Assembly (NCBI RefSeq): GCF_905220365.1
Contig: NC_061153.1
Span: 82,001-146,000, forward strand
Source of the DNA: Vanessa cardui
Taxonomy: Eukaryota > Arthropoda > Insecta > Lepidoptera > Nymphalidae
DNA: 64,000 bases
Direction of reading: 5' to 3'
The position numbers were made by a program, and so were the translations under genes. Below are positions 46,450 to 58,176 of the stretch, piece after piece. The notes under the pieces are model-generated. The model was not told where the DNA came from and searched no databases. It saw nothing but the letters and a program-made list of their open reading frames with translations. How positions within the stretch are numbered: position 1 is the first letter of the stretch; each line of letters begins with the position of its first letter.

Positions 46450-47731
46450 TTAGGTTGGGGAAAAAGTCTTTTCGCATATAGTATGTATGAACTTGTAATA
46501 AAATCTCTTTGGCTATACCATTTGTATCTGGCTGGTTTTGGTATCATTAAAGTTTTAATTTTAAAGAAGGCACTTCCAAATTCAAATTAGGAATTTGTGT
46601 GATTTTCATTTGTTTTTGTTGTTGTTAAAATGAGTGAATCTAAAGAAGAAATTCGATACATTTTAAAATTTTACTATAAAAAAGGTAAAAATGCAACTCA
46701 AGCCGCGCAAAAAAAATTGTGATGTTTATGGACCTAATGCAGTATCTGTGAGAGTAGCGCAAGTTTGGTTTAAGCGTTTTCAAGCCGGAAATTTTGATAT
46801 CAAAGATGCATCTCGCTCTGGTCGCCCTGTTACGGACAAAATTGATGCCATTTTTGAAAAAGTGGAGCAAGATCGGCATATTAGTAGTTACGATGTAGCT
46901 GAAGAACTGGCAATTGACCACAAAACGGTTTGCCTCATTTGAATAAAGCTGGGTACACAAAAGAGCTTGATATATGGGTGCCTCATGAACTCACTGAAAG
47001 AAACCTAATGAACCGTGTACTCATTTGTGATTCTTTATTACGACGTAATGAAACCGAACCATTTTTGAAGAAGCTGATAACTGGTGATGAAAAGTGGATC
47101 ACATACGACAAGAACGTGCGAAAAAGATCGTGGTCAAAGGCCGGTCAAGCTTCACAGACTGTGGCAAAACCCGGATTAACTCGCAACAATGTAATGCTGT
47201 GTGTATGGTGGGATTGGAAGGGCATCATTCATTATGAGCTGTTACCGCCCGGCAGGACCATCGATTCAGAACTGTATTGCGAACAATTGATGAGATTGAA
47301 GCAAGAAATTGAGAGAATGCGGCCAGAATTGATCAACAGAAGGGGTGTGGTTTTTCACCATGACAACGCTAGACCTCACACATCTTTAGCCACTCAACAA
47401 AAATTACGAGAGTTTGGCTGGGAGGTATTAATGCATCCGCCGTATAGTCCTAACCTTGCACCTTCAGATTTTCATCTGTTTCGGTCTCTGCAGAATTCCT
47501 TAGGCAGAGTCAGGTTAACATCACGAGAGGACTGCCAAAACCATTTGTCGCAGTTTTTCGATCAGAAGCCCCAAAATTTTTACAGCAATGGGATCATGTC
47601 ACTACCAACAAGATGGCAAAAAGTTATGGAACAAAATGGCACCTACATACTTTAGTCAAATGTAAATAAACTATAAAAAAAACTTTTTGTATTTTCATAT
47701 AAAATACGAAGAAACTTTTTCCCCAACCTAT
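46450..47731 (+). mobile_element. mariner DNA transposon, 1282 bp
   Basis: Inverted termini TAGGTTGGGGAAAAAGT at the left and its reverse complement at 47715-47731, flanked by TA at 46448-46449 and 47732-47733. It lies between ORF1 and ORF2 of LINE C. Size and termini are typical of an intact-length mariner. Confidence 0.95.
46630..47655 (+). pseudogene. mariner transposase (DDD34D), two frameshifts
   Basis: Start MSESKEEIRYILKFYYKKGK with the helix-turn-helix DNA-binding half (VWFKRFQAGNFDI, SGRPVTD, SSYDVAEELAIDHKTV). The catalytic half has TGDEKWITYD (D1), FHHDNARPH (D2), and PPYSPNLAPSDFHLF (D3, 34 residues after D2), ending NGTYIL at 47655. A frameshift in an A-run near 46715 and another in a T-run near 46930 break the N-terminal half. 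The catalytic triad and linker motif WVPHEL are intact. Confidence 0.93.
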
Positions 47732-47734
47732 TAG

Positions 47735-50565
47735 TTTAAACTAAATAAAACGACAACATCTGCGCCCTCTTGCTTAAATATTATACATCAAAATATACAG
47801 GGCATAGGTGGCAAAGATCATGAAATAGAATTATTTTCAGAATATTACAAAACTCATGTATTTTGTTTCACAGAGCATTGGATTAAAAGTTTTGACATAT
47901 TTAATATCCCAAACTTAAAATTGTCAAGTACATTCGTAAGAGGGAATGCTATTCGCGGTGGCTCATTAATATCAGTACGGAATGATATCGTTTGTAAATC
48001 TCGAAAAGGTATTGTGGCTCTTTCTGTCGAACGTACTATCGAATTATCCTGCGTGGAATTTCCGCAGTACATTATAGTCTGCGTGTACCGGCCCCCATCG
48101 GGAGATTATTATATGTTTGAAACCACTATGGAGGACATTCTTAAAAAGCTATGTAAAACTAATAAATATATAATTGTATGTGGGGACTTTAACGTCGACT
48201 TACTTAAAGAAACTACGTTAAGTGTTCGTTTGGTCGCCTTGTTTATGTCATTTAATTTAACCCATAGAGTTAATGAACCGACGCGAATAACCAACGATAC
48301 TTCTACGTGTATTGATAATGTGTTTTGTGACTGTGAAATATATGAAGTATCAATTATAAATAATTTAACTTCTGACCATTATGGTCAGAAGTTTTCATTA
48401 AAACACAAAGAAATAAATCATTTAAAAAAATAACATAAAGGCCAATAACGGCTAACAAATTACATTGTTTTAAAGATATTGTGGCGTATAAGTTGTCTAA
48501 TCTAGATCTTACGACACAGGATCCAAATGAGCTTTTTTTTTTTGAAGTAATATTAAAATAATTTAATAATATATTTAAAATGAAATCATGTTATAGTAAC
48601 ACAAAATTAAAGTTTAGTGACTGGGCTACTGTTAGTATTTATAAAAGTAGAAATAAATTGTACGACTTATATGATATGAAGCGATCGAATCGAAGCGTAG
48701 CCTTTTTAGAATATTCAATAAATATTCCAAAATGTTTAAAACAGTATGCATTTATGCTAAGTCCTTATATTTAAAGAAAAAGATCCTGAATTCTCATAAT
48801 AGAATTAAAGCCACATAGGATGTTATTAGTAGTGTTAGTGGAAAACCCAAAAAGGAAATGATACCAATAGAATTGAACACAGGTAGTAGATACACAAGTT
48901 CTGAATTAGAGGTTGCTAATTTATTTGAAACATTTTTTGATAAAGTACCTCATAAAATAACATTTCATTTAAAATCATCTACATCAAATGCAGCTAGGTT
49001 ATTAAATAATAGTGTTTCTAAATGCGTTATTGATTTTTCATTTGAAGCGGTTTCTGCAATAGATATCATAAAAGTGTTTAAAACTGTAAATATTAAAAAA
49101 ACTAACGACATATGGGGCATTTCGGTAAAATTTATTAATAACATCATATACGACATTGCTCCGTATATAGCAGTGGTTTTTAACAAGAGTTTGGATACGG
49201 GTTCATTTCCTAACTTGTTAAAATGTAGTAAAGTTTTACCACTTTTTAAGACTGGAAACAGAAGCGATCCCGGTAATTACAGGCCTATTTCATCCATCCT
49301 TAAGTAAATTTTTCGAAAAAAATATTTTAAATCAACTTCTCGTCCATTTCGGTACAAATGCTATTTTTCATGGTGAGCAATTCGGTTTTAGAAGAGGTCG
49401 CTCGACAACTGATGCGGGGATTGCGCTTTTCAAACATATTTACGATGCTTGGGAGAAATCACAAAACGCTATTGGAGTATTCTATGATTTATCTAAAGCA
49501 TTCGATTGTGTAGAACACGAAACGCTTCTTTATAAGCTCAAATATTACGGTGTTAAAGGTAAAGCTCTTGATTTCATCGCTTCATATTTAAGTCAAAGAA
49601 TCCAGAAAGTTTACAATAATGGAATAAAGTCTTCTGGATCTCAGTTAAAAATGGGAGTTCCACAAGGTTCAATTTTGGGTCCCTTTCTATTCCTAGTATA
49701 TATAAATTATCTTCCTTTCTATGTTAAGGGTATTTGTGATATAATGTTGTTTGCTGACGATACTTCGCTGATTTTTAAGGTTGACAGGAAAAAAAATGAC
49801 TATGACGATGTGAACGGTGCATTATCACAGATACACAATTGATTTACAGTAAAAAAATTAGTTTTGAATGCTCAAAAAACAAAATGTGTAGTTTTTACCC
49901 TACCTAATGTTAGCAAGCAAAATTATAATATATCTTTAAATGGTGACCGTCTTGAAGTAGCTGATACTACGATGTTTTTAGGAATAGAATTGGATTCCAG
50001 ACTTCAGTGGACTTCTCATTTATCATCCCTAACAGGAAGACTCAGCTCCGCAACATACGCGGTTAGAAAAGCTAGACAACTAACTGATATTGATACCGCT
50101 CGTTTAGTTTATTTTGGTTATTTTCACAGTATAATGTCAAATGGCATATTACTTTGGGGTAACGCTGCAGATATTGAATCTGTCTTTATTTTACAAAAGA
50201 GAGCAATCCGGTTTATTTATGATCTTGGAGCTAGAGACTCTCTTCGGGATGTTTTTAACAAAGTGGGAATACTCACTGTCGCGTCGCAATATATTTACAA
50301 CAAAATCATGTATATTCACAGTAACATTGATCACTTTGATAAAATCAGTGATAATAATTGTATGTGCACTAGGAGTAAGGATAAGCTTATAACGCCAAGT
50401 TTCCGACTCTGCAAAGTCAATAAATCCTTCTTGGGGCAAAGTATCCGTTTCTATAATAAAATTCCGCAGACATTTTTAACTTTGCCGTTTAGTAAATTCA
50501 AATCGTTTGTAAAAAATACATTGGTAGAAAAAGCATATTATTCGATACAAGATTTTATAGATGCT
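47735..50565 (+). pseudogene. LINE C ORF2: endonuclease and reverse transcriptase
   Basis: Endonuclease from about 47775 (IIHQNIQGIGGKDHEIELF, FTEHWI, GGSLISV, VCGDFNVDLLKE, NLTSDHYGQ). Linker fragments at 48540-48860 carry frame breaks. RT from 48858: KVLPLFKTGNRSDPGNYRPI, a frame change near 49305, GRSTTDAG, motif A YDLSKAFDCVEH near 49485, motif B GVPQGSILGPFLF at 49655, motif C FADDTSLIF at 49750. A TGA at 49841 is followed by the thumb to 50565. The C-terminus is cut off by the fold-back insertion. Confidence 0.88.
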
Positions 50566-51150
50566 AAAAATTTTAACAAAAAGAAAAACCGACTTCAAAC
50601 AAAACACTATTTTAAAACAAATGAATATGCACGAAAAAGTAATAAAAATAATTGCGTATTCAACATATTTTTTAGAGTCTTCCTAAGTTAAATGAAATGA
50701 AAAATATTAGACTATTTAAAAGTCGATTAACGATTATATCATGTAGTTATAGTTATTGGTATATTTGGAGCCGGTGTCAGCCACGGTGCCCTTGCCCCAA
50801 CAATCAAAAGAAAGAAGCGATACGAGCCCCTTGATTGATCCCGTATATTATTGTGTAAAAGGTAATTTGTAAAAAACATATTTGTTAAAGTATTCTCGTA
50901 TTGTTTTTTGATAGATATACTGTAGGGTTTTATTGGCTGACACCGACTCCAAATATAACAATAATTATAACTACATGATATAATCGTTAATCGACTTTTA
51001 AATAGTCTAATATTTTTCATTTCATTTAACTTAGGAAGACTCTAAAAAATATGTTGAATACGCAATTATTTTTATTACTTTTTCGTGCATATTCATTTGT
51101 TTTAAAATAGTGTTTTGTTTGAAGTCGGTTTTTCTTTTTGTTAAAATTTT
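50566..51150. repeat. Large fold-back: 217-bp inverted arms around a 152-bp centre
   Basis: The left arm 50566-50782 ends GGAGCCGGTGTCAGCC. The right arm starts GGCTGACACCGACTCC at 50935 and mirrors the left arm to 51150 (AAAATTTTAAC at both outer ends). The right arm is also the terminal part of an inverted R1 copy. The centre (50783-50934) recurs at 52707-52866 with one similar flank. Confidence 0.88.
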
Positions 51151-52200
51151 ATTTATTTTTTGATTTTAAGTGAAGCTGATGTTGACTAACTAATTTTTTT
51201 TTAATATGGATAGATTAAGCGTTCCTTTTATATGAGTCAGAAACTACTTCGAGGACAATTTCAAAGGAAACTTGAGAATAAAGCAAAAATAGACTTTCGA
51301 AAATGCGGATTTAATACGTCACGCGGCGTAAACTACAAGGATCCCTCGAAAGAGCTGTAATCGAACTCAGCAAAAAAACTTTGAAAAAGACCAACTATAT
51401 TTCGTACATCATATGACATTACATCACATACACAAAATTTGATTAAAGATAGTAAGAAATTCTGTCCCATATCGCACCCTAACTGCGAGCCGTATAGGAG
51501 TTCCATCACTACATAGTATAAAACAAAGTCGCTTTCTCTGTCCCTATATCTTTAAATCTACGCAACGGATTTTGATGCGTTTTTTTTTTTTAAAAGATAG
51601 TGTGATTCAAGGGGAAGGTTTGTGTATATAATACATGAACAATATAGTAAAGAAACACTGATAATTTTAGAAGTTTGCGATGTGATGTCGTATATAAACA
51701 AATTCTGTAGTATATTTAGTATCACTATTGCACCCGTGCGAAGCCGGGGTGGGTAGCTAGTTGATTATAATATTCGACTATGATAATTACATAAACATAA
51801 CCACATTACGGAAGGTGACTCAAATATTCAAATAACCTATAAATAAAAGATTCGACCGAGTATCGCTACCGTGCTCCTCAGAATTGTTCCGTTCCCTTCC
51901 GTTCCGTTACTTTGTCATGGATCCTGTGCTCAGAACCTTACCAAACTTTCACCAAATTACCCTTGAAGTATATATTTTATAATAAAAAAAGAATTATCAA
52001 AATTGGTTAACGTGATTTTCAGTTATTCACCTATTTGTCGCGCATATACATAATGCAAATTTAAGACTTATGTCGTTTTCACATGGATACCATCATCGGA
52101 AAAAAAAATAAAAAAAATGGGACCCTACGGGAAGCACTACCTTTCAAACAAAAAAAAAATTATCAAAATCGGTCCACCCAGTGAAAAGTTATGAGGTAAC

Positions 52201-52240
<40 letters not shown>

Positions 52241-52278
52241 GACGAATTGATAACCTCCTCCTTTTGGAAGTCGGTTGA
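50936..52278 (-). repeat. R1 repeat, copy 2 (inverted)
   Basis: The reverse complement follows copy 1 (10573-11868) block by block, from CCGACTTCCAAAAGGAGG at 52255-52278 to GGAGTCGGTGTCAGCC at 50935-50950. A poly(A) run of about 29 at 52208-52236 (plus strand) replaces the shorter T run of copy 1. No ORF is seen. Confidence 0.85.
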
Positions 52279-52491
52279 AAAGCGTGGACTTAATACCTGT
52301 TGACTTCCAAGCAGGATACATTCTGAGATTTCTTTCAGAAGTAACTAGCCTTGCCAACATTTCATCATCGATATATAGTATTAAAATAAGGTATAAAAAA
52401 TATAGTAAATTTAAAAAAAAATAGTATTTTATGAGAAAAACAAAAAAAGAGACAAATATATATTTGTTCATTATTTATTTTTATAATAAAT
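52279..52491 (-). other. Short unassigned coding scrap
   Basis: The minus strand at about 52370-52285 reads DDEMLARLVTSERNLRMYPA, a plausible protein fragment just beyond the R1 end. I do not recognise the family. The rest is AT-rich. Confidence 0.3.
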
Positions 52492-53172
52492 AAAATTTTA
52501 ACAAAGAGAAAAACCGACTTCAAACAAAACACTATTTTAAAACAAATAAAAATGCACTAAAAAGTAATAAAAATAATTGCGTATTCAACATATTTTTAGA
52601 GTCCTCCTAGGTAAAATGAAATGAAAAATATTAGACTACTTAGAAGTCGATTTACGATTATATAACGTAGTTATAGTTATTGTTATATTTGGAACCGGTG
52701 TCAGCCACGGGCACACGCCTCAACAATCAGAAGAAAGAAGCGATACGAGCCCCTAGATTCACCCAGTATATTATCGTATAAAAGGTAATTTGTAAAAAAA
52801 CATACTTCTTAAAGTATTCTCGTATTGTTTTTTTGATAGATTTTTTGATAGATATAGTATAGGGTTGGCTGACACCGACTTTTTTTATTTTACACATTTA
52901 TTAATTAGATTATTATAAAAATACGAAATATTTGCTTAAAAAATCATTCCTCTCTGTTTCCAACCAGGAACCCTGAATGGTTTTTAGATAAAAAAAATGA
53001 TAATCTTCCATATAACAACTATAATGGCTATTAAATAATATTACTAAACTCATGACCTTTTAATAAATTATTTTCAATAAATTGTTAACGTAGTACAATT
53101 AAAGAAATAAACATTTTTTGATTTGTCACAATTACTTAGGGTTTTCTTGGCTGTCACCGACTCCAAATATAG
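52492..53172 (+). repeat. R1-terminal and centre fragments, further copies
   Basis: 52492-52706 repeats the left arm (ending GGAACCGGTGTCAGCC). 52707-52866 repeats the centre, and 52867-52879 begins the inverted arm (GGCTGACACCGAC) and stops. A last piece at 53141-53170 has TAGGGTTTTCTTGGCTGTCACCGACTCC. Bases 52880-53140 between them are AT-rich without a recognisable feature. Confidence 0.75.
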
Positions 53173-54122
53173 CATCATCATCATAATCCATTTTGATACT
53201 CAATTTTTTTTGTAAATTTGGAATTTCTAATATTGTCTCACAGTCATTAAATGAAATCCCCTTTTTTAAATTATTTTTTTAGATTTTAAATAACCATTTG
53301 CTTTCACCGAAATAAAACCATTTATTGGTTCATTCTGCCGTTTCGAGCAAATTCGGACGTTCCGCGGATTAAAAAAAAAAAACATATTTTCTAGGTTTTT
53401 TGGAAACAATCAAGCTAAAATTGCTACTAGATTAATAAAATTTGGGAGGCACTTTTATATTTCGTATTGTTTATGAGAAAATAATTCCTGAAATTTAAGG
53501 TAGGTATTGTATGTTATGATGACATGGTAAGGAAATACGACATTAAAATTATAAAACAAGTCATAATAGTAAGTGTAAGATTGAAAAAATACACAATGTA
53601 GATTTATTAATCAACAATCAATGTTTTATAATATTTAAGTACACTTTAATTTTATCAGCCTAATAAAATTAGACAGGTTAGAAAGTTAACTTAAATTTTT
53701 ACCAAAACTATAACAATTCAGATGATAATGTGATTTTGAAAGTATGAAAATATCTAAAATTAAAATATTTTTGAGGCACGAAATAGCCAGGATAATTTAA
53801 CAAAAATAACAAATTACTTAAACAATCAATACAATACCAATCACAGTAACAAACCTAAATAATAAAACTCTTTCGATTTTTATGTATAATCACAATTTTG
53901 TGGTCAATAAAACATTAATGAAACACTCAATTAGGAGAAAAAATCTCTCTGGAAAAACTACGACGAAATAAAAACAAAGCTGAGCTATTAAAAAAATACG
54001 AAAAAAAAAAATTAAAAAAACATATTTGTCCTAGAAAATTAACCATTTTATAGAATTAGTTATCATAGAATGTGTCCTTAATTTTTGGAAATTAAATAAC
54101 ATTGTTTAAACATAATACAATT
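53173..54122. other. AT-rich sequence downstream of TE-K
   Basis: No open frame, tRNA or repeat that I can support. It probably includes the 3' UTR and terminus of the TE-K transposon, but I cannot identify terminal repeats. Confidence 0.4.
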
Positions 54123-54592
54123 TAAAAAACATCTAAATCGTCACTGTCATCTGATTCAAATAATTTATTGTTTTCTTTTTCTATTTTGTTCGACTTAATA
54201 TAGGCTTCGAATTGTAACTGGTGCTGAGAATTAAATAAATCTAGTTTTTTTGGAATTATTGTTTTTTGACCTGGGGTTACATAGAATTTACGATTTTCCC
54301 GATTTAAGCGGACATCGGATAAAATTTTGACTTTGGGGACCTCGCTTCTCTTGATGTTGAAGCTGTATTTGACAAGAGCGAAAGCTGTAAATCTATTGGG
54401 CCTAAGAGAGGTTTAAATTTTTCAGAAATATTAAATTTATGTAGATTGTTTAAAATTATGGACATATCTATGCTCTGTGACTGGTCGTTATCAGCTTCGT
54501 TTGAATTAACTTGATCTGCTAGTGCTTCACTGTAATTATCAAAATTAAGAATGCCTAAATGCTTAATATGCACACAAGGCATTCTACAATCT

Positions 54593-56573
54593 TTTATTTA
54601 TTTATTTATTTAAGATTCACCAGTGGTAAATACATCAACACGTACAAAGGTATACAATTGTAAAACTAAATGCATTACCTATTAAGGTGAATACCACTTG
54701 CAAAGATACAGTTGGAGATGACGAACTTACGAATAATTAATTGTTAGTAAATCAAGGTTAATTAAAAATGACAAGAATTAACAATAAGTAAGTATAGTAA
54801 AAATAGTATAATAAGTAACAATAGTAAAATAATAATATACAAACATAAAAAAAAATAACAATAAATTAGTTAGCCGACAATTTTGACAATATTTTTTTGT
54901 GAAACTTGTTTGATGAGTCTCCAAAAGGGTCTAAAAGAGCACTGTGCTCATTCAAAATTTTACATAAGCGAGATACAGGTGAATTGCTTCCTAAAACAGT
55001 TTTGCGGAAAGGTCTTACTAATGGTGTTATTGGTTTACGTGGATATCTAATGGGAACATTCAATTTAATTTTTGATATAAAAAACGAGTTATCATAGTTG
55101 TTGTTAAATGTTTTATATAGAAATTTTAAATCCAACAAATCCCTCCGATCACTTAGTGAAAGAATTTTGAAAAATTCCAATCTTTTTTGTAAGAAGGAAG
55201 CATTTTCCCTTTACCTAACGAGAAAGCAAGATGATAAAGAAAACGTTTCTGTATCCTCTCAAGTCTTAGGCAGTGTGTTGCATAATATGGCCTCCAAACA
55301 ACGCTTCCGTATTCCAGTATACTCCTGACTAAGCTATTAAATAAAATAATTTTAGTTCTAGGATTTCGAAATAATCTTCCATTTCTTATTACAAAACCCA
55401 ACATTTTCGAGGCACGGCTAATAACACCATCAATATGAGGTATGAAAGTTAGTTTTTTGTCGAAGATTACTCCCAGGTCTGAAATTTTGTCCACAGATTT
55501 AATAGGGGCACCAGCTATGTAATAATTTGTTTGAAATTCTTTTAAACTCCTGGTGAATGATATCCATGAACATTTTACTGAATTCAGTCTCATGCCGTTA
55601 TCATTACACCAATGGTATAATCTTGTCAGATCATCTTGTAAAAGAATAGTGTCATTTGGTTCTTCAATTATTTTAAGAAGTTTGACAACATAAAAATGTC
55701 TTTCTGTGAGATATGATGCTAGAAATCTCAGTAAAGATCCGACAATACCATTTGACAACTTCAAGACTAGTATTGAACACGGAACCAAGTCAAATGCTTT
55801 ACTTAAGTCTGTGTAGATAACATCCACTCTCTTGTTCCTATCAACAGATTCAAATAAGATTTCGGAGTAATTTACTAGATTTGTGCATGTAGATCTACCG
55901 GCTATGAAGCCATGCTGGTGGGTACTAAGAAAACATTTAACATGACTGTAAATATATGGATATATTAGAGACTCCAATACCTTACCAAAGATAGAGAGGA
56001 TTGAAATAGGCCTATAGTTTTTTTACATAATTTTTTTCTCCACTTTTGAAAATAGGGACTACTTTGCAGTTTTCCAGAAGAAGGAAATATTCCGGTATTT
56101 TTTCTTAGAAGGAAATATTCCGGTGACTAATGCTTTGTTAAAAATAATCGTTAGTGGTACAGCAAGACTTTGGGCACAGTTTATAATAAAATTTGGAGGA
56201 ATATTGTCAGATCCAGCACACTTATTACTATCTAAATTCTTTAATTTATTAATGACTTCAGATTCATCAAGCTGGATCAAAGGTAGGCTATTATTGCAAC
56301 TGACTGTAGCATCCATGGTTCGTAGTATTTTGTCAATATAGTACTTGCTCTCGTTTTCTTCATACAGCGAAGAGAACTGTGACGCAAATAGGTTACAAAT
56401 TGCTAAGCCATCAGACGCTACACTTTCATCATTTTTCATTAATTTTGGATTGGTGTTAACATTTTTATCGCGTTTACATTTCATATATGACCAGAAATAA
56501 TTACTGTTGGATGTAATCTTTTCTTCTGCAAAGTTAAGATAAGAATTATAATACTCAATAGATAGTCTTGACA
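54593..56573 (-). mobile_element. LINE H: 5'-truncated CR1-group LINE inside TE-K
   Basis: The minus strand has the ORF2 middle and end, a 3' UTR (54865-54614) and an AAAT tail (54613-54593). TE-K continues from FECQ on the right side into DCRMPCVHIKH on the left. RT style matches LINE E. The target duplication is short (about AAGA) and partly hidden by the tail. Confidence 0.85.
54866..56573 (-). pseudogene. LINE H ORF2 with RT motifs B and C deleted
   Basis: The minus strand encodes a linker (RLSIEYYNSYLNFAEEKI, YFWSYMKCKRD), fingers (LDSNKCAGSDNIPPNFI), and motif A VIYTDLSKAFDLV. The frame then passes from SYLTERHFYVVKL directly to KIIEEPNDTILLQDD, where relatives have motif B (PQGS) and motif C (YADD). 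So about 55 residues including the catalytic YADD are lost. The thumb continues to 55165, then a frameshift, then the C-terminus to 54866. A frame break near 56030-56060 includes a small local duplication (GGAAATATTCCGGT twice). Confidence 0.85.
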
Positions 56574-58176
56574 TTCAAAACAACTAAGACGTCGTAAAAC
56601 TAAATTTTTTCTTTGAGCAGCAGTCCACATGACTTGATGAACTTGCAGTGTTCCTATAAATCTAGGAGCATTTGGTGGGAACTTCTTTTGTATAATGTCA
56701 TTCTCAGTTACTATGTCAAAATGTACGTTTTCTATATTTTTGATTATCACAGTAGCAAAATCTTCGAATGAACCAACATCTCCACCATATTTTACAAAAT
56801 TGTCTGCAGTTTGTTTGACAACTGCACCTATGCCATCTGGGGCACCTTTGCCATGATCAGACTCTTGAAAATTCCATGTGACTCTGTTAATACTTGGGAT
56901 AGTATCCTTTAGTTTTGTTATCATATAAAAAATATTTTTATTTCTATATTGGCTAGACGGTGAATCAGATAAAAAATGGACAACATTAAATGACACTAGA
57001 CCATAAGCCATCTTTAAAATTGGGCATAAGTGAGCCCATACGGCTCCAGCGTCATGTTTTAAACAGTCGCTTATTGTACAAAACGATTTTGTTTGAAAGG
57101 TTCCATGTTTGTCTTTATAGTAAAGAACTCCTGTATGTAAGGACACTTGTTCGCGACTTCCTCCAAAGTGGAAGGATTTTATGTCTTGATTGTATTTCAA
57201 ACAGTAATTCTCACTGAAATCTACATGCAATACTATCTCATTTTCTTTTAAATTTTGTTTCAGTTATTTAATAACCTCATATTGTACTGTAATGTTTAGA
57301 TTGTGTTTAAGGAATGGAACTAACATTGACTCTGATTTATAAATAACATCACGCGGATAATTTTCGAGCCTTTTTTTTATTGTAACTAATGTAATCCTTT
57401 GCACTCCATTCTTTGCTGAATATGGCTTTTTAACCACCATCCATTGGTAAAACTTAATCTGTTTGGTATTATGAAATTCATGATAATTTAAATCTCTATT
57501 TACGCATATTGTGCATGTACGTTCAAGACATCCAGTAGTTTCAGTAATGATTTCTTATATATATTATATATATTATTTCTTATATAGACTTAATTAAAAA
57601 AATTACTTTGGAATGTAGTTTGCACTGACAAGTGTCTCGATCGGGATTAGGGAACACCACCCAAAAGGGTCTATATTTGCAAAAGGTTGAATAGCTTATA
57701 CTACTTTGCTCTTTCAAAAACTTTTCGTGCAAATTCTTTAAATTATCAGTTAGGTACCTCTTCTGTTTCTTCACCCCTCCCTTTTTTATAAATTCTTTCT
57801 TCCCCGCAGCAACTCTACTATTTGCGTCTTCTTCAAAAAAATGATGAATTTGTTATATCAATGAATGTTTATTTTCTATTTTAATGTCCTTCTTTCTTCG
57901 AACAAAACGCAACTTATGAAGCAGCTTATATTTTCTCAATCTTTCTTCATTAATAATCTGTTCTGCGAAATGTCTCTTTTTCTTTTTAGAAATCGTTTTA
58001 TAACTATCTTGTTCATTTTGCAATATACTTTCATTAAAAAGTAGTTGTTTTTTTACTTTTTCTTTCTGTTCCGGTCGTGTATAAGTTAAAATTTCTTCAT
58101 CTTTCTTTTCAATATAATCAAATTGCGGTTGTATTATGTTACTATGTTTACGCAAAGTATCTTTTTCTCGTTTTAA

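Larger units (their letters stand above)
44579..50565 (+). mobile_element. LINE C: CR1/Jockey-group LINE split by Penelope and mariner insertions
   Basis: The plus strand has ORF1 (44579-46407, interrupted by a Penelope fragment at about 44961-45549), then a mariner (46450-47731), then ORF2 (about 47735-50565). RT sequence places it with B1-B3. The 3' UTR is missing: the ORF end runs into the fold-back structure at 50566. Confidence 0.88.

Noticed and set aside
52163..52471. 102-codon minus-strand frame
   Set aside because: Most of it is the poly(T)/Phe run and R1 edge; only about 30 residues near 52285-52370 look like a protein scrap, of unknown family.
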